Assembly (NCBI GenBank): GCA_964617645.1
Contig: CAZTYE010000011.1
Span: forward strand, 1 to 64,000
Source: JADJGC01 sp964617645
Lineage (GTDB): Bacteria > Zixibacteria > MSB-5A5 > CAIYYT01
Reading direction: 5' to 3'
Length of the DNA: 64,000 nucleotides
Part shown: in pieces, positions 50,542-59,555 of the stretch
Layout: each line of letters starts with the position of its first letter
Position numbering within the stretch: the first letter of the stretch is position 1
Notes under the pieces: model-generated
Told to the model about the DNA's origin: nothing
The model's database searches: none
What the model saw: only the letters and a program-made list of their open reading frames with translations
Translations under genes and position numbers: made by a program

Positions 50542-52532
50542 TGCGACGCCGCGCCGTGTTGGCGCTTTCGGCGCTGGTGGGCGTGATCATTTTGGTGCTC
50601 GCCTATTCGGGGATCGAATCGAGCCGCGAGAATATGCTCGAATTGATCGCGCAGGAAGGCGAAACCATGATGCAGGCGCTGGTCACCTCCGCCGGCAATA
50701 ATCTTGCCGCCTCCGCGATCGTCGAACAGGCGGGCATCGACCGGCTGGTCGAAGTCGCGAATCTGCTGGGGCGCGTGGCTGATTTGGGCGGTGTCAGTGA
50801 CGATTCGCTCGCGGCTTGGCAGGAGCGTTTCGGATTCGAGCGAATCGATCTTGTCGATGATCTCCGCCGCGTCAAGTCTTCCTCATGGGGCGAGGTTATC
50901 GGCGGCAACATCCGCGCGTTGCCGAACCAACTCGCCGCCCTCGACAGTGTGCTGACCGGACAAACCGATCTGGCGATTGCCGCGCCGTTGCCCTCGGCGC
51001 TGCCGCGCGATGACTATGTGTCAGTGGCGGTTCGCACTGGCTCGGGCGTGCTGATGATCACCGCGCCGGCGCGCAAGCTGATCGATTATCAGGAGTCGCT
51101 CGGCATAGGCTTTATCGTACGGCAAATGGGGGGAGAAGCCGCCATCGACTATGCTGTCCTGCAAAACGACTCCGGGATCGTGCTCGCTTCCCGCAACATC
51201 GGTCCGCTGCCGGCGATCGCGGCCGACGATTTTCTGCAGGAAGCGCTCACGCACGTTGAAATCGTTCATCGTCTCTTTCAATTCGAAGACAAGGAAGTGC
51301 TCGAAGTCGTCCGTTCGTTCAAGTCCGATGTCATGCCCTCCGGCATCCTCCGGCTCGGCATGTCGCTCGAAGTTTATCATCAACTTTACGCCGACTCGCT
51401 CAAGCAGCTTGGCATCCTGTCGCTGGTGCTTTTCGCGCTCGGCGTTGTCGGCGCTTACGCGGCGACCTATTCCAAGAAGCTCGCGGTCACCGCCGGTAGT
51501 CTTGAACAATTGCGCTCGCTGACTGACGAGATCATTCAGTCTTTGGAAGCTGCCGTCATTGCCACCGACAATGACGGCCGCATATCGGTTTTCAATCCGC
51601 AATCGGAGCGAATCTTCGCCAAGTCCGCCAGGGCTGTTATCGGTCAGCCTTACTCCGAAGTGTTTGCCGATGATCTCCTCGCGTTGACGCGCATTAGCGG
51701 CGACATCACTGAGCGTTTTCGCGGGGAAGTCGTATACAGCGGCAATGCGGCCGGTCGCCGCCACCTGCTGGTATCATCGACAGCACTGATGGCAACCGCC
51801 GGAGCCTACGCCGGAGCCGTGTCGCTCGTCTATGATCTAACCGATCAGAAGCAACTGGAAGAGTCCGCCCGCGCCGCCGAACGACTTTCGGAACTGGGCA
51901 CTCTTGCTGCAGGTGTAGCGCATGAAATCCGCAATCCGCTGAATGCAATCGCGATCGCCGCGCAGCGGTTGAAGATCGAGTTTTCTCCCGAAGAAAATGT
52001 TGACGACTACGCCGCATTTCTTAAAACCATATCCTCGGAGGTGGAGAGGCTGAACGCGATCATCAAGGATTTTCTGGCGTTGGCGCGCGGCAAGCGGCTG
52101 AATAAAGTTTTGGTTGACTTGGACGAATTCCTAAATGATATAGCCGCGCAATCGCGTTTGGAGGCTGGTCCGCGCGGCGTGGAGATCGCGGTGAACACTC
52201 CGGCGGGAGTGCGCGCCGAAATTGACCGCGCGGAAATGAAGCAGGTCTTGCTGAACCTTGTGCGCAACGCGCTTCAGGCGATTGACGGCGCCGGTGTGAT
52301 TAGCATCACCGCGTCGGCCGTCGCGACTCGCGGCCGCGCACAGATTGACGTGAGCAACTCCGGGGCGAAAATTCCGCTCGATAATCGCGAGCGGATTTTC
52401 CAGCCTTACTTTTCGACGCGTTCGGACGGAACCGGGCTCGGTCTGGCGATCTGTCGTCGCATAGTCGGAGATCACGGCGGCACGATTGAGTTGCTTGAGG
52501 GAGAACCGACCACATTTCGGATTGTGGTGTAG
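50538..52532 (+). CDS. Membrane sensor histidine kinase with PAS domain
   Basis: A 664-residue kinase. A first transmembrane helix (VLALSALVGVIILVLAYSG) is followed by an extracytoplasmic sensor region to about residue 290. A second helix (ILSLVLFALGVVGAYAAT), a PAS domain (about 335-440), and a HisKA with H-box VAHEIRNPLNAI follow. The ATPase has NLVRNALQAI and GTGLGLAICRRIVGDHGG. No response regulator lies nearby. It enters from the mini-ORF at 50503. A downstream lipoprotein gene starts ten bases past its stop and is probably co-transcribed. Confidence 0.9.
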   Translation: MMRRRAVLALSALVGVIILVLAYSGIESSRENMLELIAQEGETMMQALVTSAGNNLAASAIVEQAGIDRLVEVANLLGRVADLGGVSDDSLAAWQERFGFERIDLVDDLRRVKSSSWGEVIGGNIRALPNQLAALDSVLTGQTDLAIAAPLPSALPRDDYVSVAVRTGSGVLMITAPARKLIDYQESLGIGFIVRQMGGEAAIDYAVLQNDSGIVLASRNIGPLPAIAADDFLQEALTHVEIVHRLFQFEDKEVLEVVRSFKSDVMPSGILRLGMSLEVYHQLYADSLKQLGILSLVLFALGVVGAYAATYSKKLAVTAGSLEQLRSLTDEIIQSLEAAVIATDNDGRISVFNPQSERIFAKSARAVIGQPYSEVFADDLLALTRISGDITERFRGEVVYSGNAAGRRHLLVSSTALMATAGAYAGAVSLVYDLTDQKQLEESARAAERLSELGTLAAGVAHEIRNPLNAIAIAAQRLKIEFSPEENVDDYAAFLKTISSEVERLNAIIKDFLALARGKRLNKVLVDLDEFLNDIAAQSRLEAGPRGVEIAVNTPAGVRAEIDRAEMKQVLLNLVRNALQAIDGAGVISITASAVATRGRAQIDVSNSGAKIPLDNRERIFQPYFSTRSDGTGLGLAICRRIVGDHGGTIELLEGEPTTFRIVV

Positions 52533-52542
52533 GAGCGACAAG

Positions 52543-52938
52543 ATGTTGACGAAAATCTGGCAGTTGAAAGGAGTTTTCATTTTGGCGGGCCTGTTTGTCG
52601 CGTTTGCGGCGTGCGTGAAGGAAAAGGATCCGAATCTCGAACGCAATCAAATCAAAGACGCGGTCACGGCCATTACCGCCGCCATCAACGCCGGCGATCT
52701 TTCCGGACTCGACAAGTACTTCATCAAGCCGGTTCCCGAAGGCGCCGGTCCGAACCGACTCGTCTCGCTTCTGGTTTCCGACTCGATTTTTGTCATGCAC
52801 AATCGTAAGTTCAGCATTGATGGCAAGAGCGCGGTCGTCACTTTCACCCGAACCGCCGATCCTTCCGATTCGAACTTCTCGCGCATCTTCCTGATCGAAG
52901 ACGACGGCTGGAAAATAAAGAGCTTCGAGATCAACTGA
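52543..52938 (+). CDS. Small lipoprotein of unknown function
   Basis: A 131-residue lipoprotein: signal FILAGLFVAFAAC with the lipobox AFAAC, then a small alpha/beta domain in the style of SnoaL/NTF2-like or DUF4878 proteins (IKDAVTAITAAINAGDLSGL, AVVTFTRT ... DGWKIKSFEI). AGGAG overlapping the kinase stop precedes the ATG at 52543. Co-transcription with the sensor kinase suggests an accessory sensing or response role; that is inference. Confidence 0.7.
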   Translation: MLTKIWQLKGVFILAGLFVAFAACVKEKDPNLERNQIKDAVTAITAAINAGDLSGLDKYFIKPVPEGAGPNRLVSLLVSDSIFVMHNRKFSIDGKSAVVTFTRTADPSDSNFSRIFLIEDDGWKIKSFEIN

Positions 52939-53009
52939 CCATTCACCGCCGCCGCACCAATCCTGGGCTCGATTTGGCGCGCCTCGAACGACGGCGTTGC
53001 GGTAGCCGA

Positions 53010-55385
53010 TTACAACTTCAGCCCAATCCGCCAAGTGAAGTTATTTGTGGCGTAGTCAGAAACCTGCCACGTTAGATAAACCGCAAGATTAAACACCGAC
53101 AGAAACGGCGTTAGATTTCCAAGCCCAAATCCAACTTCCGCGTACGGGCGGGCGGCCTCGAATTGGTTTGTTGTGAAATCGCGTGTCTTCTGACGCTCGA
53201 AGTCGGTCCAGACGACGCCGCCGTAGGCCATCAACGTGAATGGCACTTTTTTGATCAACGGCAGCCCGCTCTTCTTGAACAGGTAGTTGTCGAAATCGTG
53301 TCGTGCGTAGATCATCAGGGCGCGATCTCCGGAAAGGAAATTCTCGCCCACGGTGAGGAATCGCGACGCCTCCGGCGCAAGCACCTCCGAATAATCGGTT
53401 ACATCAAACCACCGTTGCCGCGGCAGTTGGCCGGTTGACGCACCCGCATACACATCGACTTCGGTATAGCCAAGCCCCATGGTGCGTTGTCGGCGGTGAA
53501 ACTGCATGAAATAGCGCTTGTAGTCGAAATCGCTGTTGGCGATGTCGGGCGAAGCTAACTCGATCCCCAGTTGCAGAGTAGTGTACTGCGACGCCCACGA
53601 TTTGGCGACGCGGCCCTTGTTGCGCCAGAGCTTGCGCGAATCGATCTCCAGAGTTCCGTGGAAACTGCGAAGGTCTCCCTCCTCGATCGGCGGATTCTCC
53701 CGGAACCCCTCGTCGCGATCGAAAATTGCGAAATTGCTGGCCTGCGGCAGCGAACGCTGGCTCTGATCTTGAAATGTGAAAGTCCAGCGCGTGTAGCGAA
53801 TCGGTGAAAGTGCGAGCCACGCCGCAGTTCCGCGACTATAGTAGTAGTCCGGTGGATCGAGCTGGCCAAAGAGTGCCGTGGTCGTCGAGTTGCATTCGTC
53901 GGCATTGACGACGCCGATTTGTCGCACTTGACGACCGTATTCGACTCCAACCGCCGGCCGCCAGCCACCACCAAACTGCTGCCTGATCCCGGCGCGATAC
54001 TGGTACAACTTCGCCTTGAAGGCATAGCCGCTCTTGAAGTACAAATCGGTTCCGCTACTCAAACCGACCGCCAATGGCGCGCCAATAAACGCGCCTTCAA
54101 CACGATTGTAGCGAAAAATCTCCGGTTGTCCAAAAGTGACCAGCGCCGCGGCGCCAAGCCCAACCATTGCCAGTTTCTTGCCGATCGGTTCCGGAACTTT
54201 CTCCAGCGAGTCAAGGCGATGGTAGCCGTAAAGTTCCTCGCGCGTGAGCGGAATCGTTTGCTTTTGAATCCAGCGCGTCGAGTCGAACTTGTCGGCGCTT
54301 GCGGCGACCTCCATGACAAACTCGTCGAAAGTGTTCTTCTCGTGCAGCGTCTCGAAGCTGTAGTCATACAGCGAGGCAGCCATCTCCCCGGAGATGCGGT
54401 CGGGAATGCCGGGAAAATCGATCTCGACCACCGCCGAAAACCGGAGCTCGATCGGCATCCAGTACTTGTTTTCGAAATTGGCAACCCGCTGCTGGTAGCG
54501 AAGGTCTTTCACGAACGGCATGCGCACGCCGTCGTTGAATCCGATGTCCATGTCAACCATATCGAAGGTCGAATCGGCGATAAAGATGTAGCCTTCGACC
54601 AGGGCGTCCGCCTGATTTTTCGGCTCCACCTCGAGTTTGTAGATCTTGCGTTGATCGGTGTAGGTCGAATCAAGAAGATAATAATTGTAGTAACCCAGCG
54701 CGTCCTCGGCGACGGGCGAGACAATTTGATAGTCGCCGATTTCGATGCGATTGCGGTTGAAATTGAGAAATTCGCCGATGCTCAACAAATTCTCGGCGGG
54801 ATTGACATTGGCCGACTGTTTTCGCGCCGTGATGATTTCCTTGTACTTGTTTGGCCGTTCCCAAAACGACTGCGACTGGGTTTCGGTGATCATCATGATC
54901 GTCACCGAGTCCGGCTTGCTGACATTGCGCATGACGGTCTTGGTATAGGCCGAATAATTGAAGCTGCCAAGCCGCTCGAGGATTTCCTTCTTCCGCCTGA
55001 TCGCTTCGAGAATGATCAATTGGGCCGGATCATACTGCCGGTCATAAACAACGTCGCCGGGAACGATGATCACTGCGGACCGCAGCGAAACGTTGTGGAC
55101 AGTAGTGCTATCGGTCAAATCCAGCGTGTCGACTTGCGAATAATACCCGATGTGTGTGAACTTGATGATTTGTCGGCCTGGGCCGACCAACAGGCGGTAG
55201 TAGCCATCCGCGTTTGCCAGCGTCGATTTTCCAGTGCCCTCGATTTGCACCGTTACGAACGCGACCGGCTCCGTCGACTCAAAATTCTGAATCCGCCCCT
55301 CGAGTGTGGCGGCTTCGGTACAAGGCAGTGAGAGACTGAGTAAAAGAATCGGCAACGCTAACAGGATCACACTTTGACCGCGCAC
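53010..55385 (-). CDS. DUF5686-like outer-membrane protein with carboxypeptidase-regulatory-like domain
   Basis: About 791 residues, with a signal peptide (VILLALPILLLSLSLPC). An N-terminal carboxypeptidase-regulatory-like beta domain follows (LEGRIQNFESTEPVAFVTVQIEG, ADGYYRLLV), then a long DUF5686-type region ending in an amphipathic beta-strand series and a final aromatic strand (FTWRIGLKL), as in outer-membrane barrels. Such proteins are common in Bacteroidetes relatives. Function is unknown. GGGAGGA sits right before the ATG at 55391, which is too close, so the GTG at 55385 is the better-spaced start. Confidence 0.75.
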   Translation of the reverse strand: MRGQSVILLALPILLLSLSLPCTEAATLEGRIQNFESTEPVAFVTVQIEGTGKSTLANADGYYRLLVGPGRQIIKFTHIGYYSQVDTLDLTDSTTVHNVSLRSAVIIVPGDVVYDRQYDPAQLIILEAIRRKKEILERLGSFNYSAYTKTVMRNVSKPDSVTIMMITETQSQSFWERPNKYKEIITARKQSANVNPAENLLSIGEFLNFNRNRIEIGDYQIVSPVAEDALGYYNYYLLDSTYTDQRKIYKLEVEPKNQADALVEGYIFIADSTFDMVDMDIGFNDGVRMPFVKDLRYQQRVANFENKYWMPIELRFSAVVEIDFPGIPDRISGEMAASLYDYSFETLHEKNTFDEFVMEVAASADKFDSTRWIQKQTIPLTREELYGYHRLDSLEKVPEPIGKKLAMVGLGAAALVTFGQPEIFRYNRVEGAFIGAPLAVGLSSGTDLYFKSGYAFKAKLYQYRAGIRQQFGGGWRPAVGVEYGRQVRQIGVVNADECNSTTTALFGQLDPPDYYYSRGTAAWLALSPIRYTRWTFTFQDQSQRSLPQASNFAIFDRDEGFRENPPIEEGDLRSFHGTLEIDSRKLWRNKGRVAKSWASQYTTLQLGIELASPDIANSDFDYKRYFMQFHRRQRTMGLGYTEVDVYAGASTGQLPRQRWFDVTDYSEVLAPEASRFLTVGENFLSGDRALMIYARHDFDNYLFKKSGLPLIKKVPFTLMAYGGVVWTDFERQKTRDFTTNQFEAARPYAEVGFGLGNLTPFLSVFNLAVYLTWQVSDYATNNFTWRIGLKL

Positions 55386-55575
55386 AGACATTCCTCCCGA
55401 TTTCGAGTCCGCATTTCATCCCCCAGCGGCGACATAGCAAGTACCGTACCGATGCTCTCAAAGTTGCATAAAACAGCTGCGCTCGGCGACATCGGAACGA
55501 TCCGGTGCACAAGATTCGGTCGACCGGGTCTTGCTACTGCCACAAGATAGTGCGCTTCGATGCCTCGATATGGGC

Positions 55576-55605
55576 TTGTCTGGCGGCGTCCGATCTTCGT
55601 AGATT
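55576..55605 (+). promoter_or_regulatory. Promoter of dnaG, predicted leaderless
   Basis: TTGTCT at 55576-55581, an 18-base spacer, TAGATT at 55600-55605. The ATG at 55612 is six bases further. Confidence 0.55.
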
Positions 55606-55611
55606 AAAGCG

Positions 55612-57333
55612 ATGCCGTTCTATGGTGATGAAATCGTCGACCGGGTGCGGGAAGCCTCCGATATCGTCGACATCGTTGGATCGTATTTGCCGCTCAAACG
55701 CAAGGGCCGCAATTACTGGGCGCGTTGCCCCTTTCATCAGGAGAAGACCCCTTCGTTCTCCGTCAATGCCGACAAACAAATTTACCATTGTTTCGGCTGC
55801 CACAAGGGTGGGAATGTCTTTTCGTTTTTGATGGAATATGAGAAGATTCCGTTTCCGGAAGCGCTCAAACAGTTGGCCGCCAAAGCCAACATCGCCCTGC
55901 CGGAAAAGACTGTTCAGCGAGAATCGAAGGAAATCGAGCAGCTCCACTACGCCCACGAAATTGCGCTCAAGTTCTTCCACGAGAATCTCAAAGAATCGCG
56001 AAGTACGCTGGAGTATCTCAAGAAGCGCGGCATTATCGACGCGACTATCGAAAAATTCAAGCTCGGCTACGCGCTGCCCGGATGGGATTCGCTCATTCTG
56101 CACGCGCACGAAAAGTCACTTTCGGACGCTGACCTTGAACGCGCCGGACTCGTGGTGCGCTCTGAAAAGAACACACTCTACGATCGTTTCCGCGACCGAC
56201 TGATCATCCCCATCTTTAACATGGCGCAGAAGCCGATTGCGTTTGGCGCGCGCACGTTTAACCCGAACGAGCAGGCGAAGTACATTAACTCGCCAGAGAC
56301 GCCACTCTATCATAAGGCGTCTGTGCTTTACGGCCTGTCGCATTCACGCGGCGAAATTCGCCGTCAGGAGCAGGCGATCGTCGTCGAAGGCTACTTCGAT
56401 TATCTCTCCCTCCACCAGTGCGGCGTCACCAATGTTGTCGCCAGCTCCGGTACGGCGTTTACGACGGAACAAGCGCAACTGCTCGCGCGTTCCTGCGGCG
56501 GCGTTGTGCTCATGTTCGATTCTGATTCCGCCGGTCAGGCGGCGGCGGTGCGCTCGGTCGATATCTTGTTCGAGGCCGGCCTCGATGTCCGAGTTGTCTT
56601 ATTGCCCAAAGGCGAAGACCCCGATTCGATTGCCCGTCGCGGTGGTCGGGACGCCGTTCTCGAACAACTCGCGCGGGCGCAGTCGTACGTCGAGTTTTCG
56701 AAGGCGATGTTGCACGCTCCGTTCGAAAAATTGCCGCTTCATGACCGCGACCGCACGATCAAACGTCTGACGACGCTGGCCGGCAAGATCGATGACGAAA
56801 TCCGCCGCGACTTGTTCTTACAGGACATCTCGCGGCACTACGGTATTGGTATCGATTTGATTCGGCGCGGCGTCAAGCAGGTCGAGCGCCGCCCATCGAT
56901 ATTGCCGCCGAGGATCACACGTTCGGCAATCGACCGCGACTTTCTCGCGCTGCTGTTGCAACAGCCGAGCTACATCGACTCTGCCGCCGAGAAAATCGCG
57001 CCGACTGATCTGGAGGATACCGACTTGTCGGAGATCTACAGCTTGATTCTCTTGCTTCGCTCGGAAGATCAGCCGGTCGAACCGGCGGCGATTATCGATA
57101 AAGTGGACAGCGCAGCACGCAAGACCCTTATTGCCGAGTTAGCCGCTCATGAATTCCATCACGACGAGCTTCCGCAGATGTATTCCGATCTTGTCGCCGC
57201 CTTTCATCGGCGCCATCGGGAGGCACGGATTTCAGAATTGAAACGGTCTCTCCAACAGGCAGAGTCCGAAAAGAACACCGATCGCATTGAATTCTATCTG
57301 GAAGAAATCCGGCAATTGCAGAGAGAAGCGTAG
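55612..57333 (+). CDS. dnaG: DNA primase
   Basis: A 573-residue bacterial primase that lays RNA primers for replication. The N-terminal CHC2 zinc finger has C39, H42, C60 and C63 (CPFH ... CFGC). The TOPRIM catalytic centre shows the Glu in VVEGYFDYLSL (about 257) and the DSDSAGQAA pair (about 301). A C-terminal helicase-interaction region follows, ending in a coiled stretch. No rpsU or rpoD neighbour is present, unlike the classic operon. Initiation appears leaderless. Confidence 0.95.
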   Translation: MPFYGDEIVDRVREASDIVDIVGSYLPLKRKGRNYWARCPFHQEKTPSFSVNADKQIYHCFGCHKGGNVFSFLMEYEKIPFPEALKQLAAKANIALPEKTVQRESKEIEQLHYAHEIALKFFHENLKESRSTLEYLKKRGIIDATIEKFKLGYALPGWDSLILHAHEKSLSDADLERAGLVVRSEKNTLYDRFRDRLIIPIFNMAQKPIAFGARTFNPNEQAKYINSPETPLYHKASVLYGLSHSRGEIRRQEQAIVVEGYFDYLSLHQCGVTNVVASSGTAFTTEQAQLLARSCGGVVLMFDSDSAGQAAAVRSVDILFEAGLDVRVVLLPKGEDPDSIARRGGRDAVLEQLARAQSYVEFSKAMLHAPFEKLPLHDRDRTIKRLTTLAGKIDDEIRRDLFLQDISRHYGIGIDLIRRGVKQVERRPSILPPRITRSAIDRDFLALLLQQPSYIDSAAEKIAPTDLEDTDLSEIYSLILLLRSEDQPVEPAAIIDKVDSAARKTLIAELAAHEFHHDELPQMYSDLVAAFHRRHREARISELKRSLQQAESEKNTDRIEFYLEEIRQLQREA

Positions 57334-57376
57334 TCGATTCGACACCGGCGTCGGTCCCACTCGCACGACAATTCCG

Positions 57377-57406
57377 TTGCAAAACTGCCAGTCCCCGCCG
57401 TACTTA
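57377..57406 (+). promoter_or_regulatory. Possible promoter of the ispF operon, predicted leaderless
   Basis: TTGCAA at 57377-57382, an 18-base spacer, TACTTA at 57401-57406. The ATG at 57411 starts four bases further, with no Shine-Dalgarno. Confidence 0.4.
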
Positions 57407-57410
57407 CGGC

Positions 57411-57890
57411 ATGGCTGAATTCCGTGTCGGCTCAGGGTTTGATGTTCACGCTTTTGCTAATAACCGCGAACTCTACCTCGGCGGCGTCAAGATCGAGTAT
57501 CCCCGGGGTCTGGCAGGGCACTCCGACGCCGACGTCGTTCTCCATTCCCTTTGCGACGCGCTTCTCGGCGCCGCCGCAATGGGAGATATCGGCCGCCATT
57601 TTCCACCCGGCGATCCACAGTATAAGAACATCGCCTCGTTAACGCTACTTGGGCGAGTGAACCAAATGCTCGCTGCCGATGGCTGGAAACTGGTCAACGC
57701 CGACATTACAATTCTCTGTGAGCAGCCGAAAATCGCGCCGCACGCGTCACAGATGCGGGAAGCAATTGCCGCTTGTCTCGGGGTTGCGGCAAGCGCTGTA
57801 TCAATCAAGGCTACGACCACCGAACGACTTGGATTCACCGGCCGCGAAGAGGGAATCGCGGCGCATGCCGTCGTAATGATTCAACGCTGA
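57411..57890 (+). CDS. ispF: 2-C-methyl-D-erythritol 2,4-cyclodiphosphate synthase
   Basis: The 159-residue trimeric enzyme of the MEP pathway forms the cyclic diphosphate that leads to isoprenoids. Metal-binding D11 and H13 are in GFDVHAF, and the third His is in GHSDADVV; the C-terminal KATTTERLGFTGREEGIAAHA is typical. It heads ispF-dedA-ddl, its stop overlapping the dedA start by one base (TGATG). Confidence 0.95.
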   Translation: MAEFRVGSGFDVHAFANNRELYLGGVKIEYPRGLAGHSDADVVLHSLCDALLGAAAMGDIGRHFPPGDPQYKNIASLTLLGRVNQMLAADGWKLVNADITILCEQPKIAPHASQMREAIAACLGVAASAVSIKATTTERLGFTGREEGIAAHAVVMIQR

Positions 57891-58522
57891 TGGAACTCTT
57901 CTTCGCCAAGGCCGACGACATTCTCGGCGTCATCACCGGTCAGTCCGCGCTCTGGCTCTACATGATCGTCTTTGTGTCAATGCTGATCGAGAACTTCTTT
58001 CCCCCGTATCCCGGCGACACGATCATCTTCATCTGCGCCGTTTACGCCGCTGGTGGCCATGCGTCGTGGTCATCGATCTACGCGCTCTCCGTGGTCGGTA
58101 CGATCGCTTCGGTGATGGCGCTCTATTATGTCGGTCGCACCAAGGGGCGCGACGTGCTGTCGAGTCAACGCATGAGGTGGCTGGGAGTGCGGCGCCTGGA
58201 GAAGGTCGAGCACTGGTTCGATCGCTGGCATGACAAGGTGCTGCTGGCATCACGCTGGCTGACCGGAGTGCGCGCGCTGATCGCGGTGTTGGCCGGCGTT
58301 GGCCGCGTCGGCGCGTGGCGCATGCTGATCTATAGCACTATCTCGACCCTCGCCTGGAATTTCGTCGTGCTCTATCTGGCGCTGGTGTTGCGCCGCGATT
58401 GGCACAAGTTCGAGAGCATCTTCGCCGCCTACAACAAGGTCATCATCGCTGTAATCGCGCTTGTTGTCGGGTTTGTGATTTACAAAATTCTCACCCGCAA
58501 GCAGCAGGGAGAATCGGCATGA
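57890..58522 (+). CDS. DedA-family membrane protein
   Basis: A 210-residue polytopic membrane protein of the DedA/VTT group, some members of which act in polyprenyl-phosphate or phospholipid recycling. Family marks are IENFFPPYPGDTII, ALYYVGRTKGR, and the basic loop FDRWHDKVLLASRWLTGVRAL. Placement between ispF and ddl fits a link between isoprenoid carrier lipid and peptidoglycan, by inference. The start at 57890 overlaps the ispF stop, and the stop overlaps ddl as ATGA. Confidence 0.9.
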   Translation: MELFFAKADDILGVITGQSALWLYMIVFVSMLIENFFPPYPGDTIIFICAVYAAGGHASWSSIYALSVVGTIASVMALYYVGRTKGRDVLSSQRMRWLGVRRLEKVEHWFDRWHDKVLLASRWLTGVRALIAVLAGVGRVGAWRMLIYSTISTLAWNFVVLYLALVLRRDWHKFESIFAAYNKVIIAVIALVVGFVIYKILTRKQQGESA

Positions 58523-59505
58523 AGATCATTGTCCTGGCGGGCGGGGAATCGAGCGAGCGGGAAGTCTCGCTTAACTCGGGCAAAGCGATTGCCGCCGGCC
58601 TTGAGAAACTCGGCCATCAGATCAATCTCATCGATACTCGCGATGGTCGCGAGCTGCTCAGCCATGCCGCTGCGGCCCAGATATCGGACAATTCGTCGTC
58701 AGTCTCGACCACGGCTGCGCAAGCTGCAGTAGCACGATTCTCCGGCGGCGATCTTGTTTTTCTCGCGCTCCATGGCGGACTCGGCGAGAACGGCACGCTG
58801 CAGGCGATGTTCGATCTGGCACGGATTCCTTACACCGGTTCAGGCGTGCTCGCTTCGGCCCTGTGCATGGATAAACAGCGCGCGAAAATGATTATGCAGG
58901 CGGTCGGCGTTCCGATTCCGCGCACGATCTGCTTCGGTGACGACGGTGATGTGCTCCGCTATTGCGGTTCCGAAGGCGCCGATCAACTGGAGTACCCGAT
59001 CGTCGTCAAGCCCAATCGCGAAGGCTCAACGGTTGGGCTGACCATTGCCCATGACTACAAGCAACTGCTCGACGGCATCGGTCTCGCCGCCGACTACGAC
59101 CGTTACATACTTCTCGAAGAGTACATCCCCGGTCGCGAATTAACCGTCGCCGTTCTTGGGGAGGAAGCGTTGCCGCCGGTCGAAATTGTGCCCAAAGGCG
59201 GCTTCTACGATTACGAGCACAAGTACACTTCCGGCGCGTCCGATTATATCTGTCCGGCGCAGCTTGATCCGCAAGTGGGAGCCGAGATCAAGGAACTCGC
59301 AGTTGCGGCGTTTCTTGCGCTGGGCTGTCACGGTTACGCGCGAGCAGATTTTCGCCTGAACCCGAACAACGAATTATTCTGCCTGGAAATGAATACTCTC
59401 CCGGGCATGACTTCGACCTCGCTCGTTCCCAAAGCCGCTGCCGCTGCCGGCTTGAGCTTCGAGCAACTGCTGGCGCGCATTATCGAACTGGCGCAAAAGA
59501 AATAG
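58519..59505 (+). CDS. ddl: D-alanine--D-alanine ligase
   Basis: The 328-residue ATP-grasp enzyme joins two D-Ala for the peptidoglycan stem. Visible: N-terminal VLAGGESSEREVSLNSG, VFLALHGGLGENGTLQ, KPNREGSTVG, and the metal/substrate segment RADFRL ... LEMNTLPGMTSTSL. The start overlaps the dedA stop as ATGA. A hairpin shared with the convergent gene follows. Confidence 0.95.
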   Translation: MKIIVLAGGESSEREVSLNSGKAIAAGLEKLGHQINLIDTRDGRELLSHAAAAQISDNSSSVSTTAAQAAVARFSGGDLVFLALHGGLGENGTLQAMFDLARIPYTGSGVLASALCMDKQRAKMIMQAVGVPIPRTICFGDDGDVLRYCGSEGADQLEYPIVVKPNREGSTVGLTIAHDYKQLLDGIGLAADYDRYILLEEYIPGRELTVAVLGEEALPPVEIVPKGGFYDYEHKYTSGASDYICPAQLDPQVGAEIKELAVAAFLALGCHGYARADFRLNPNNELFCLEMNTLPGMTSTSLVPKAAAAAGLSFEQLLARIIELAQKK

Positions 59506-59507
59506 AA

Positions 59508-59529
59508 AAGGCGCGATGAATCGCGCCTT
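59508..59529. terminator. Bidirectional terminator between ddl and the beta-propeller gene
   Basis: AAGGCGCGAT at 59508-59517 pairs with ATCGCGCCTT at 59520-59529. On the minus strand the stem is followed by a T-rich tail (cctttt ctatttcttttg), serving the convergent gene. On the plus strand cttctccaattctc follows the ddl stop. Confidence 0.75.
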
Positions 59530-59555
59530 CTCCAATTCTCGCTGCGCCGCTTTGG

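Noticed and set aside
53919..55331. 470-codon open frame on the plus strand opposite the DUF5686 gene
   Set aside because: It lies entirely antisense to a gene with a signal peptide and domain structure. Its composition (Arg, His, Asp-rich) is typical of the antisense of GC-rich coding DNA, and it has no recognised domain.
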